This document shows, piece after piece, positions 1-6,194 of a stretch of 6,678 nt of DNA (within the stretch, counting starts at the first letter, position 1; every line of letters starts with the position of its first letter). The stretch spans positions 1,707 to 8,384 of the forward strand of contig JAPLCH010000212.1 of assembly GCA_026392325.1 (NCBI GenBank), written 5' to 3'. The notes under the pieces are model-generated. The model was given only the letters and a program-made list of their open reading frames with translations, had not been told where the DNA came from and did no database searches. Both the position numbers and the translations under genes were made by a program. The stretch is from Solirubrobacterales bacterium. Lineage in GTDB: Bacteria; Actinomycetota; Thermoleophilia; Solirubrobacterales; Solirubrobacteraceae.

Positions 1-356
1 AGAAAATTGCCGAGACGATCAAGGACGCGCCAACTCACATGCTGTGGATGAACTGGGCACCTGACAATCCGGGCACGCCTGAACGCCCCGACATGGCTTT
101 TAGCGTCGAGGACAAGACCTACATCGCCGCCTATGGAGTTTGGGAAGACGAGGCCAACGACGCCGACTATGAGTCATGGGCAACCGATCGGATGCGGGAA
201 ATGGAGCACCTGTCAACCGGCATTCAACTCGCGGACGAGAACTTGGCAAACCGCACAGCCCGATTCCTCTCCGATGAGAACTACGCCCGCTACGACAGCA
301 TCCGCTCGACTTACGACCCCGACCATGTGTTTCAGAGCTGGAGCTCACGCCCATGA
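1..356 (+). CDS. FAD-linked oxidoreductase, berberine-bridge (BBE) type, C-terminal fragment
   Basis: This is the last ~117 codons of a gene that begins before the window; the frame is open from base 3 and ends in TGA at 354-356. The C-terminal motif ENYARYDSIRSTYDPDHVF (bases about 276-335) matches the closing segment of BBE-domain flavoproteins, where an N-Y-x-R-L-like helix is followed by K/S-x-YDP-x-x-xF. The preceding GVWEDEAND..W stretch is also typical of the substrate-facing part of these enzymes. Family members carry a PCMH-type FAD domain upstream (not visible here) and oxidise alcohols, sugars, aromatic or alkaloid-like compounds, often using O2. Substrate and covalent flavin attachment cannot be judged because the FAD domain is missing. 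The stop overlaps the next start as ATGA, so the two genes are probably translationally coupled and work on the same pathway. Confidence 0.8.
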   Translation, partial: KIAETIKDAPTHMLWMNWAPDNPGTPERPDMAFSVEDKTYIAAYGVWEDEANDADYESWATDRMREMEHLSTGIQLADENLANRTARFLSDENYARYDSIRSTYDPDHVFQSWSSRP

Positions 357-1159
357 ACGGGCCGAAAGCCGCCGTTGGGTCAGAGGAGACATTCCTGACC
401 TCGCTGCTTGAGCGCCCGCTCGCACCGCAAGACCCTGAGGTTGTGGGCGCGATTGAGTCGGGGCCAATGGATTCCCAGTTGGCCGTCCCGCTCGGCGCAG
501 TTGACCGCTTGCTGGACCCAGAGCCGCTTCCCGCTGAGACCGGCTGGGCGCAAATGCCGGACGCGACCGGATACATCGCTGTCCGCACGCCCATGCCAGC
601 GGTCACCGCGGAAATGGTCGACTGGTGGTTTGACTGGCACCCCCGCAGTTCCCTGCGCTACCGCGTATGGCACCCGCAGGCACACACAGCGAACTCGGTT
701 GACGTGCCGAAAGTCAGCGGCGCCAAGGCCCACTGGGGAACCGTTCATCACCCGGTAGAAGATGTCGGGACGGGTTCGGTTCGGGCCCGTATCTCCTTCG
801 TGTCGCCGACTGAGTTTGGCTTCTCAACTGATGCGCTTGATGACCCGAATGTCGCCACAATCGTCTGCGGCCGCGTTGGCGACGAGGACCGTCACGCCGA
901 ACACAGCATGATGGCCCATGTTTGGCTCAACGACGGGCAAGGCGGAACCGTTCTTCGCAGCCACTTCTGGCTCGGATCGGTGATTCGCCCGGACCTGCCG
1001 GGGGCTATCGGCGACCTTGTCGGCAAGCTCGTCAACCGCCCATTCGTCCGTCAGAAGATCATGCCCAAAGGCCTCCCCCAGTCGCTCGCCAATCACTGCG
1101 CAGAGGAGTACACAAACCTTGCTGCGATTCTGCCTGAACTTCACTCTAGGATTGCCTAG
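353..1159 (+). CDS. PhlG-like (2,4-diacetylphloroglucinol hydrolase family) C-C hydrolase
   Basis: The 268-aa product resembles the DAPG hydrolase (PhlG) family. These are zinc enzymes that cleave the C-C bond between an acyl group and a phenolic ring, releasing for example acetate from 2,4-diacetylphloroglucinol. Seen here: MVDWWFDWHP (residues 88-97) followed by RYRVWHP (102-108), WGTVHHPVEDVG (128-139), MAHVWLNDG..LRSHFWLG (187-208) and a C-terminal H248-x3-E252 helix. From memory of the PhlG structure, the zinc ligands are two His and two Glu, the last pair spaced H-x3-E; H107, E136, H248 and E252 are the likely equivalents, so the site looks intact. There is no signal peptide, so the protein is probably cytosolic. 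The start overlaps the upstream stop (ATGA), with GGAG at 340-343 nine nt before the ATG. The true substrate could be another acyl-phenol or a beta-diketone; the family call is firmer than the substrate. Confidence 0.8.
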   Translation: MNGPKAAVGSEETFLTSLLERPLAPQDPEVVGAIESGPMDSQLAVPLGAVDRLLDPEPLPAETGWAQMPDATGYIAVRTPMPAVTAEMVDWWFDWHPRSSLRYRVWHPQAHTANSVDVPKVSGAKAHWGTVHHPVEDVGTGSVRARISFVSPTEFGFSTDALDDPNVATIVCGRVGDEDRHAEHSMMAHVWLNDGQGGTVLRSHFWLGSVIRPDLPGAIGDLVGKLVNRPFVRQKIMPKGLPQSLANHCAEEYTNLAAILPELHSRIA

Positions 1160-1267
1160 CGAAAAGTGATGCGCCGGTCGCGGCACTGAAGCTGACTCCG
1201 GGAGTCCTGAGGCGGGTCTTGGGATCACGGGCTAAGCTTCCCGGCAGCCAAACCTTGGGAGGGGAAC
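1160..1267 (+). promoter_or_regulatory. Intergenic region with possible weak promoter and strong Shine-Dalgarno
   Basis: This 108-bp gap separates the hydrolase gene from the GMC oxidoreductase gene. It holds a very purine-rich Shine-Dalgarno (GGGAGGGG, 1257-1264) just before the ATG at 1268, which supports that start. A TAAGCT hexamer at 1233-1238 has the TAnnnT form of a -10 element, but I see no convincing -35 about 17 nt upstream. A small inverted repeat (GACTC-CGG-GAGTC, 1194-1206) and a direct repeat CTTGGGA (1218-1224 and 1254-1260) are also present. The gap may carry an internal promoter, but read-through from upstream is equally likely. Confidence 0.3.
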
Positions 1268-3259
1268 ATGCAGCAGGCACTGTCAGACGGTCAGAAGGAT
1301 CTTCTTCGGGAGATCTGCGACACATTTGTCCCGAAGCTCGACCACGAGCCTGACCCGCACGGACTGTGGGCGCGCACGGCTTCGCAGACCGGAGCCGACG
1401 TGGCCCTCGGCACGACGATCGAATCAATGCCCCCCGAGCAGTTCGTGGGCTTTTGCCAGCTGCTTGAAGCAATCGAAGCCCAGGGATTCTCAACCTCATC
1501 AAGACGCTCGAGGGAACAGATCCTCAAGAACCTCTCCCTGATGGGTGGCGATGCCGCAGTTGGAGTTCGCGCTCTTCAGGGACTGACAATGTTCTTTGCC
1601 TACGGCCTCCCGACGGATCCAGCAACGGGCAAGAACCCCAACTGGGACGCCTTTGGCTACCCAGGACCAGTGGCAGCGCCCCCTCAGGTCGAGAAGCCGA
1701 TCCACCCCGTCATCCCAGAAGGCGACAGGCTTGAGCTTGAGGCTGATGTTGTGATCGTCGGCTCAGGCGCCGGAGGCGGAGTGATCGCCGGAACACTCGC
1801 CAAGCAGGGACTCAAGGTTGTGGTTGTCGAGGCCGGCAACTACTTGAACGAATCTGACTTCCAGATGCTCGAAATCCCAGCCTTCATGAACTCGTACTGG
1901 CGAGGCGGACCAACACCGACTGCGGACATGAACGTCTCAATACAGGCCGGAGCAGGCTTGGGTGGTGGCACTGTCATCAACTGGACCAACTGCCTCAAAA
2001 CTCGACCATGGGTCAGGGACCAGTGGGCAAACGAGTTCGGCCTTGAGGGCGTTGACGGCAGCGAGTACGACCGTCACCTCGATTCGATCCTGACCAGGAT
2101 CATGGCCAACGACGAGTGCTCGGACCTGAACCTTCCCCAGCAGCGCATGCAGGCTGGCGCAGAGGAGCTTGGCTGGAGCTTTGAACAGACAACCCGCAAT
2201 ACCGACCCCGCGACCTACGACCCGCTCGTTGCCGGCTTCATGGGCTTCGGCGACCCGAGCGGCTCCAAGCAGTCCACGCTTGCCACTTATCTGCTGGACG
2301 CCTTCAACGACGGCGCTGACATCATCGTCAACACCTCAGTTCGCAAGGTAATGACCGAAGGCGGCCGGGCAGCGGGCATCGAAGGCGTTTGGACCGACGC
2401 TTCCACTGGCAGGACAGCTGAAGTGATCGTTCGCGCAGGAAAGGTTGTCGTCGCCTGCGGCTCCGTTGAATCCCCGGCGCTGCTTCTGCGCTCAGGAATT
2501 GGCGGTCCGGCGGTCGGCAAGTACCTGAGACTCCACCCGTGCACTGCTGTCATGGGCCGCTACTCCGAAGACATGAAGTCATGGTGGGGAGCTCCCCACG
2601 CGGGCCTCGTTGACGAATTCGCTGACACGGGCGACGGTTGGGGTTGGCTTATCGAAGGAGCCCAGTACACGACTGCCGTGTCAGCTGCGGCGGTTCCTTT
2701 CACCACAGCTGAAGACCACAAGCGCGTGATGAGCGACTTCAGCAACACCGCCTCATTCATCGGACTGCTTCGCGACCGTGGACACGGAACCGTGTCAATC
2801 GACGCCAATGGAGAAGCCGTTCACCACTATTCGATCACGGACGAAGTAGACATTCGCAACAGTTACGCAGCCATTGAGAGTCAGATCCGCCTGCATGCAG
2901 CAGCCGGGGCCGAGACCATCGTTTCACTGGCCGAAGGGCTGCCCGACTGGCGCCATGGCGACGATCTGGAGACCTTCATCACCCGCTGCCGCCGAATGCC
3001 CCTCAGAGCTGGCGGGCAGCGGCTGTTCAGCGCGCACCAGATGGGGTCATGCCGAATGGGCACTGACCCGGCTGAATCGGTTGCCGGACCTTGGGGCGAG
3101 TTGCACGACACTCCAGGCGTCTGGATTGGAGACGCATCAGCGTTCCCGACAGCATCTGGAACCAACCCAATGGTCTCGGTTATGGCCTTGGCTCATCGCA
3201 CCGCAGAAGCCATCAGTCAAATCACCGACGACACCCCAACCCTCGCCAAGCGCGCCTGA
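1268..3259 (+). CDS. GMC-family FAD alcohol oxidoreductase, long-chain-alcohol-oxidase-like with N-terminal helical domain
   Basis: The 663-aa flavoprotein is predicted to oxidise an alcohol to an aldehyde or ketone. Residues about 1-130 form a helical region (DLLREICDTFVPKL at 11-24) similar to the N-terminus of plant/yeast-type long-chain fatty alcohol oxidases and to gluconate 2-dehydrogenase subunit 3. The FAD domain begins with the dinucleotide-binding motif GSGAGGG (165-171), with E188 at the end of the second strand as expected for binding the ADP ribose. AGLGGGTVINWTN (229-241) is the GMC flavin-contact signature. The catalytic C-terminal part has H590 in HQMGSCRMG (590-598) and N633 in SGTNPM (630-635), the usual His/Asn pair. 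No Tat or Sec signal is seen, so it is probably cytosolic. The start is supported by a strong Shine-Dalgarno at 1257-1264. The aldehyde dehydrogenase gene follows after 12 nt, fitting alcohol-to-acid conversion. Whether O2 or another acceptor is used cannot be told; steroid, terpene or cyclic alcohols are alternatives to fatty alcohols. Confidence 0.9.
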   Translation: MQQALSDGQKDLLREICDTFVPKLDHEPDPHGLWARTASQTGADVALGTTIESMPPEQFVGFCQLLEAIEAQGFSTSSRRSREQILKNLSLMGGDAAVGVRALQGLTMFFAYGLPTDPATGKNPNWDAFGYPGPVAAPPQVEKPIHPVIPEGDRLELEADVVIVGSGAGGGVIAGTLAKQGLKVVVVEAGNYLNESDFQMLEIPAFMNSYWRGGPTPTADMNVSIQAGAGLGGGTVINWTNCLKTRPWVRDQWANEFGLEGVDGSEYDRHLDSILTRIMANDECSDLNLPQQRMQAGAEELGWSFEQTTRNTDPATYDPLVAGFMGFGDPSGSKQSTLATYLLDAFNDGADIIVNTSVRKVMTEGGRAAGIEGVWTDASTGRTAEVIVRAGKVVVACGSVESPALLLRSGIGGPAVGKYLRLHPCTAVMGRYSEDMKSWWGAPHAGLVDEFADTGDGWGWLIEGAQYTTAVSAAAVPFTTAEDHKRVMSDFSNTASFIGLLRDRGHGTVSIDANGEAVHHYSITDEVDIRNSYAAIESQIRLHAAAGAETIVSLAEGLPDWRHGDDLETFITRCRRMPLRAGGQRLFSAHQMGSCRMGTDPAESVAGPWGELHDTPGVWIGDASAFPTASGTNPMVSVMALAHRTAEAISQITDDTPTLAKRA

Positions 3260-3271
3260 ACGGAGACAGAC

Positions 3272-4708
3272 ATGTCAGCCACCAACACCTCAACCACCCA
3301 CGACAGCCACTACATCGGCGGGCAATGGGTCACAGCAGAGTCAGACGAGCGGATTTCAGTAATCAACTCCACAACAGAGCAAGTGATGGGCTCCGTTCCT
3401 GCTGGCACTGCTGCCGAAGTTGACGCTGCCGTCGCAGCCGCAACAGCGGCGCTCCCAGCGTGGAGCGCTGTTCCAGCTTGGGACCGGGCAAATCTGATGG
3501 CCGCCGTTGGCGCGCAGCTGTCCTCTCGGATGGAGGAAATTGCGGTCCTTGTAGCTCAGGAGCTGGGCATGCCAGCCGTTCAGGCAGCCGCAATCCAAGC
3601 TGGACTGCCCGCGATGACCTTCGGGTCAATGCCTGAAATGGTTGAGCAGATCGAATGGGAGACGCAGATCGGCAACTCCCTTGTCCTGCGCGAGGCGGTT
3701 GGAGTCGTGGGTGCAATCACGCCTTGGAACTATCCCCTCCACCAGGTTGCCGCCAAGGTTGCGCCTGCCCTTACAGCCGGCTGCACCGTTGTCTTGAAGC
3801 CCAGCGAGGTAACTCCGCTCACAGCCTTCGTGCTTGCCGAGGTGTTTGATGCGGTCGGACTGCCAGCAGGAGTCTTCAACCTTGTCTGCGGAACTGGTCC
3901 AGTCGTCGGAGCTGCAATCGCAGGCCACCCCGGCATAGACATGGTCTCGTTCACCGGATCAACAGCTTCGGGGAGAGCCGTCTCAGAGGCCGCAGCAGCA
4001 AACGTCACTCAAGTTGCCCTTGAACTTGGCGGCAAGTCAGCGAACGTAATTCTTGAAGACGCAGACCTGATGCAGGCTGTGCCCAACGGAGTTGCGAAGT
4101 GCTTCCTCAACTCAGGCCAGACCTGCAGCGCCCTGACCCGAATGGTTGTCCCCCGCTCAAGGCTTGCGGAGGTTGAGGCGATAGCCGCCGCCACAGCCGC
4201 AGCCTTCACACCCGGTGACCCTTTTGCCGAGGAGACCAAACTAGGACCGCTCGTTTCAGAAGTTCAGAGGGACAGGGTTCGCGGCTTCATCGAGACGGGA
4301 ATTGCGGAGGGAGCCAAGCTTGTCGCTGGAGGCCCCGATGCTCCGGAGGGTCTCGAGACCGGATGGTTCGTGCAGCCAACAGTTTTCAGCGACGTTGACA
4401 ACTCAATGCGAATCGCAAGGGAAGAGATCTTCGGTCCCGTGCTCGTCCTGATCCCATACGACACGGAGGAGGAGGCCATCGCGATCGCCAACGATTCCGA
4501 CTACGGCCTTGCAGGTGGCGTCTGGTCTGCTGACGAGGAGCGCGCCAAGTCAGTGGCCAGGCAAATTCGGACTGGCCAGGTCGAGATCAACGGCGGAGCA
4601 TTCAATCCTTTGGCACCGTTTGGTGGCTTCAAGCAGTCAGGGCACGGACGCGAGCTTGGGCTGCACGGACTTGAAGAGTTCCTCGCCGTGAAGTCACTGC
4701 AGCTCTGA
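3272..4708 (+). CDS. NAD-dependent aldehyde dehydrogenase (ALDH superfamily)
   Basis: This 478-aa protein has the full length of a classical ALDH and oxidises an aldehyde to a carboxylic acid. Visible landmarks are the oxyanion Asn N153 in PWNYP (151-155), cofactor Lys K176 in LKPSE (175-179), the glycine motif FTGST (227-231), general base E251 in LELGGKS (250-256), nucleophile C285 in SGQTCSA (281-287), E385 in EEIFGPV (384-390), and the C-terminal PFGGFKQSGHGRE (449-461). All catalytic residues are present. Glutamate at 179, after the Lys, is the residue that contacts the adenosine ribose in NAD-preferring ALDHs, so NAD+ is the likelier cofactor. GGAG at 3262-3265, six nt from the ATG, supports the start. 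The 12-nt spacing behind the GMC oxidoreductase implies one operon in which this enzyme removes the aldehyde made by its neighbour. The exact aldehyde is not predictable. Confidence 0.95.
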   Translation: MSATNTSTTHDSHYIGGQWVTAESDERISVINSTTEQVMGSVPAGTAAEVDAAVAAATAALPAWSAVPAWDRANLMAAVGAQLSSRMEEIAVLVAQELGMPAVQAAAIQAGLPAMTFGSMPEMVEQIEWETQIGNSLVLREAVGVVGAITPWNYPLHQVAAKVAPALTAGCTVVLKPSEVTPLTAFVLAEVFDAVGLPAGVFNLVCGTGPVVGAAIAGHPGIDMVSFTGSTASGRAVSEAAAANVTQVALELGGKSANVILEDADLMQAVPNGVAKCFLNSGQTCSALTRMVVPRSRLAEVEAIAAATAAAFTPGDPFAEETKLGPLVSEVQRDRVRGFIETGIAEGAKLVAGGPDAPEGLETGWFVQPTVFSDVDNSMRIAREEIFGPVLVLIPYDTEEEAIAIANDSDYGLAGGVWSADEERAKSVARQIRTGQVEINGGAFNPLAPFGGFKQSGHGRELGLHGLEEFLAVKSLQL

Positions 4709-4765
4709 CCCCGACCTGACGGTCGACCGGCGGCTTCGCGCTGCGCAAAGCGAGCCAGCAACAAA
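4709..4765. terminator. Possible terminator region between ALDH gene and tRNA-Pro
   Basis: Convergent ends of the ALDH gene (plus) and the tRNA (minus) face each other here. Seen are a 5-bp stem CGACC/GGTCG with a 4-nt loop (4712-4725), overlapping a perfect 10-bp palindrome CGGTCGACCG (4720-4729), and a longer hairpin GCTTcGCG-CTG-CGCaAAGC with one mismatch (4733-4751). None is followed by a T-run on either strand, so this is a weak intrinsic-terminator call; it rests mainly on position. Confidence 0.3.
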
Positions 4766-4839
4766 TCGGGGTGCCGGGATTTGAACCCGGGACCTCACCG
4801 TCCCGAACGGTGCGCGCTACCAAGCTGCGCCACACCCCG
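4766..4839 (-). tRNA. tRNA-Pro (anticodon CGG)
   Basis: Read on the minus strand, the 74-nt sequence folds into a complete cloverleaf. It has a perfect 7-bp acceptor stem (CGGGGTG/CACCCCG), a D arm GCGC..GCGC containing AGCTTGGTA, a 5-bp anticodon stem CACCG/CGGTG with loop TTCGGGA giving anticodon CGG, a 5-nt variable loop AGGTC, and a T arm CCGGG-TTCAAAT-CCCGG with discriminator A. The anticodon reads CCG proline codons. The CCA end is not encoded (TTT follows the discriminator), so it must be added after transcription. Several open frames run across this region on both strands, but they are excluded by the tRNA. Confidence 0.97.
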
Positions 4840-4849
4840 AATGGAGCGG

Positions 4850-4878
4850 ATTGTAACGCTGACTACCCGGCTTGGCAT
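4850..4878 (-). promoter_or_regulatory. Promoter of tRNA-Pro
   Basis: On the minus strand a TACAAT -10 (4855-4850, one mismatch from TATAAT) lies 17 nt downstream of ATGCCA (4878-4873, four of six matches to TTGACA). Transcription would start near 4843, a few nt before the mature tRNA 5' end at 4839. This is the best-formed promoter in the window, as expected for a stable RNA gene. It also argues against the plus-strand protein gene starting at the ATG at 4841. Confidence 0.6.
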
Positions 4879-4914
4879 CATCACCGATTCCCGTCGAGTC
4901 GCCCTCAGGGGCGC

Positions 4915-4920
4915 TAACCT
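4915..4920 (+). promoter_or_regulatory. -10-like element, possible leaderless start of the 316-aa protein gene
   Basis: TAACCT has the TAnnnT form of a sigma-70-type -10 box and ends 7 nt before the GTG at 4928, so the transcript would begin at or next to the start codon. There is no usable Shine-Dalgarno at normal spacing; the GGAG-like bases run straight into the GTG. No clear -35 is seen. The same arrangement appears before the NIF3-like gene (6182-6194). Confidence 0.45.
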
Positions 4921-4927
4921 AAACGGA

Positions 4928-5878
4928 GTGAGTGACGAACTGGAACCCAGTGAGCAGGCGAACATTCAGCCCCCAGCTGACCCGCCGCCGCCTAACCCTC
5001 AGGACCTGATAAATCCGGCAGCAGAAGCCCAAACCGCGGCGACCCCAGAAGTGTCGGCGCAAGCACAACCTGCGCCGGACTCGCGACGGCACGGCCTCCG
5101 GCAGTCACTCGGGATCCACAACGCTGATGAGAAAGCAATGGAGGCGCGTTACGCAGAGTGGGCCGAGTACGCGACCCGCCCAGACGCAGACCTGTCGCAG
5201 GTCCCCGGGTATCTCGCTGCTGCTTCAGCGGCCGCAAACCTTAAACCCAAGCGAGCAGACGAAATTCGAGTTCAGGCAATGCGCGCCTTCCTCGCACCGC
5301 TGCTCGAGGACAACGCGATCACCGAGGAAGAAGATGACTGGTCCAACCGCGTGATGGGTGCGCTCGGTGTTGATTCAGACTGGCTCTCGACCAACATGCT
5401 GCCTGAGACGGTTGAGGTCATGACGGCTCGCGCCAACACCGGACGCTTGGAACCCAGAGACGAGCACGAGCTGATCGCCAAGGGGGGCGAAGAGGTTTAC
5501 CTCGAAGTAGTCGCCTCACTGACCAAGGAAGTAACCGTCAAGGAGTTCAAGGCCGGCTACGCAGGGGTCTCCTACAAGATCTCCAAGAACATGCGAGTCA
5601 ACACGGGTGGCACACGCGGGCGGATGGTGCCTGTTGGCACTGAGATCCAGGTGGAAGACGTGGGGATCATGTCGATCACTAACCAGCGCGTTGTCTTCAT
5701 GGGCAGCAAGAAGACCCAAGAGTTCCTCTACACCAAGCTTGTGGGAATCAACATGTTTGAGGAAGGGCTGACCCTTGGTGTCAGCAACAGGCAGGCATCC
5801 TCAAGCTTTCAGGTTGACCATCCCCAGCTTGTGGCCGCAACCGTCAACTCAGCGGCCTCACGTTCCCAAGGTTCTTAA
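4928..5878 (+). CDS. Uncharacterised protein: Pro-rich N-terminus, acidic helical module, C-terminal PH/GRAM-like beta region
   Basis: I do not recognise this 316-aa protein by name. Residues 1-55 are Pro/Ala/Gln-rich (PPADPPPPNPQ at 15-25) and probably disordered. A helical, charged stretch follows; FLAPLLEDNAITEEEDDW (121-138) with MGALGVD resembles the 'l-x-D-x-x-I-T-x-x-E' segment of TerB/SHOCT-like helical modules. The C-terminal ~100 residues alternate hydrophobic beta strands: GIMSITNQRVVFMGSK (246-261), EFLYTKLVGI (265-274), GLTLGVSN (280-287). That pattern is common in bacterial PH/GRAM-like domains that often sit at membranes or bind lipid. There is no transmembrane segment or signal peptide. 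GTG at 4928 is chosen because the frame further upstream overlaps the tRNA and its promoter, and because a -10-like box lies 7 nt before it; ATG at 4841 is the alternative. It faces the small minus-strand gene. Domain calls are inference from pattern only. Confidence 0.75.
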   Translation: MSDELEPSEQANIQPPADPPPPNPQDLINPAAEAQTAATPEVSAQAQPAPDSRRHGLRQSLGIHNADEKAMEARYAEWAEYATRPDADLSQVPGYLAAASAAANLKPKRADEIRVQAMRAFLAPLLEDNAITEEEDDWSNRVMGALGVDSDWLSTNMLPETVEVMTARANTGRLEPRDEHELIAKGGEEVYLEVVASLTKEVTVKEFKAGYAGVSYKISKNMRVNTGGTRGRMVPVGTEIQVEDVGIMSITNQRVVFMGSKKTQEFLYTKLVGINMFEEGLTLGVSNRQASSSFQVDHPQLVAATVNSAASRSQGS

Positions 5879-5885
5879 ACCTTGG
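5866..5885. terminator. Perfect hairpin between convergent genes, possible bidirectional terminator
   Basis: CCAAGGTT-CTTA-AACCTTGG forms an 8-bp perfect stem with a 4-nt loop and includes the TAA stop (5876-5878) of the 316-aa protein gene. Being symmetric, it would form in transcripts of both convergent genes. No T-run follows on either strand, so it is not a classical intrinsic terminator, although U-poor hairpins are often proposed as terminators in GC-rich Actinomycetota. A second perfect stem, GGCTGG-TCAG-CCAGCC, lies at 5893-5908 and contains the stop of the minus-strand gene. Confidence 0.45.
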
Positions 5886-5898
5886 AACTGTCGGCTGG

Positions 5899-6156
5899 TC
5901 AGCCAGCCACTGCCTTGAAGTAACGAACAGCGAGACCTGTCAGCAGGGTCTGGAAACAGGCCTCCACCGTCTCCCCCTCAGCCTCGGCATGACGCTCGAG
6001 TCCAACTTCCTCGATTGCCAAAGCTTCAGCAATCACGTCATCAACAAGGTCCGGATGACGGTCGCAGAAGTACGCGCCAATTGAGTAAAGGCGCGTATCC
6101 ATAAGTGAGGAAAGGAATTCCTCGCCCGACCCGTCGTGAACATCATCTCCCGCCAT
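5899..6156 (-). CDS. Small acidic hypothetical protein (85 aa)
   Basis: I do not recognise this protein. It is acidic (many D/E, e.g. MAGDDVHDGSGEEF at the start and ERHAEAEGETVEA at about 54-66) and looks largely helical, with hydrophobic positions spaced as in an amphipathic bundle (LVDDVIAEALAIEEVGL, about 37-53, and CFQTLLTGLAVRYF). It has no signal peptide or transmembrane helix. Two Cys are too isolated to suggest a metal site. Codon use on the minus strand looks coding and no competing plus-strand frame of size exists here. ATG at 6156 has only a weak AGGG (6164-6161) four nt upstream and a TAGTCT -10-like box at 6171-6166. It is convergent with the 316-aa protein gene and divergent from the NIF3-like gene, so it is a single-gene transcript. 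It may be a small regulatory or adaptor protein, but nothing proves that. Confidence 0.65.
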   Translation of the reverse strand: MAGDDVHDGSGEEFLSSLMDTRLYSIGAYFCDRHPDLVDDVIAEALAIEEVGLERHAEAEGETVEACFQTLLTGLAVRYFKAVAG

Positions 6157-6165
6157 CAGACCCTG

Positions 6166-6171
6166 AGACTA
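6166..6171 (-). promoter_or_regulatory. Weak -10-like element for the 85-aa gene
   Basis: TAGTCT on the minus strand (TAnnnT form) ends 9 nt before the ATG at 6156. The start codons of this gene and the divergent NIF3-like gene are only 38 bp apart, so both promoters must lie in or overlap this gap. No clear -35 is visible and the call is weak. Confidence 0.3.
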
Positions 6172-6181
6172 TCGCCCCGGG

Positions 6182-6187
6182 TAGCCT
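6182..6187 (+). promoter_or_regulatory. -10-like element, possible leaderless start of the NIF3-like gene
   Basis: TAGCCT ends 7 nt before the ATG at 6195, matching the TAACCT-7 nt-GTG layout at 4915-4928. The seven bases between (TTCGGTC) contain no Shine-Dalgarno. Both points fit a transcript beginning at the start codon. No good -35 is present. Confidence 0.45.
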
Positions 6188-6194
6188 TTCGGTC

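Noticed and set aside
100..606. Long minus-strand open frame (168 codons) opposite the FAD oxidoreductase end and hydrolase start
   Set aside because: Ser/Arg/Gly-rich shadow translation typical of GC-rich antisense; it covers two genes with clear family motifs on the plus strand.
1194..1206. Short inverted repeat GACTC-CGG-GAGTC as a terminator after the hydrolase gene
   Set aside because: Only a 5-bp stem with a 3-nt loop and no T-run; too weak to claim that the operon is interrupted here.
2874..3362. Plus-strand open frame (162 codons) bridging the GMC and ALDH genes
   Set aside because: It is a shifted frame over the catalytic HQMGSCRMG region of the GMC gene and the ALDH start; composition is Pro/Gln/Thr-rich and not protein-like.
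4720..4729. Perfect palindrome CGGTCGACCG as a regulator operator
   Set aside because: It lies just after the ALDH stop, not near a promoter, overlaps another small stem, and occurs once as far as I can see; a part of the termination region is the simpler reading.
4629..4835. Minus-strand open frame of 68 codons across the tRNA
   Set aside because: It is simply the tRNA-Pro sequence and the antisense of the ALDH gene end read as protein; no start signal and no recognisable protein.
4766..4839. tRNA-Pro as an attachment site for an integrated element
   Set aside because: I found no second copy of the tRNA 3' end in the window and no integrase or phage-like gene beside it.
4781..4927. Upstream extension of the 316-aa protein gene to ATG at 4781 or 4841
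   Set aside because: The ATG at 4781 lies within the antisense of tRNA-Pro, and the one at 4841 abuts it inside the tRNA promoter; GTG at 4928 has its own -10-like box at leaderless spacing.
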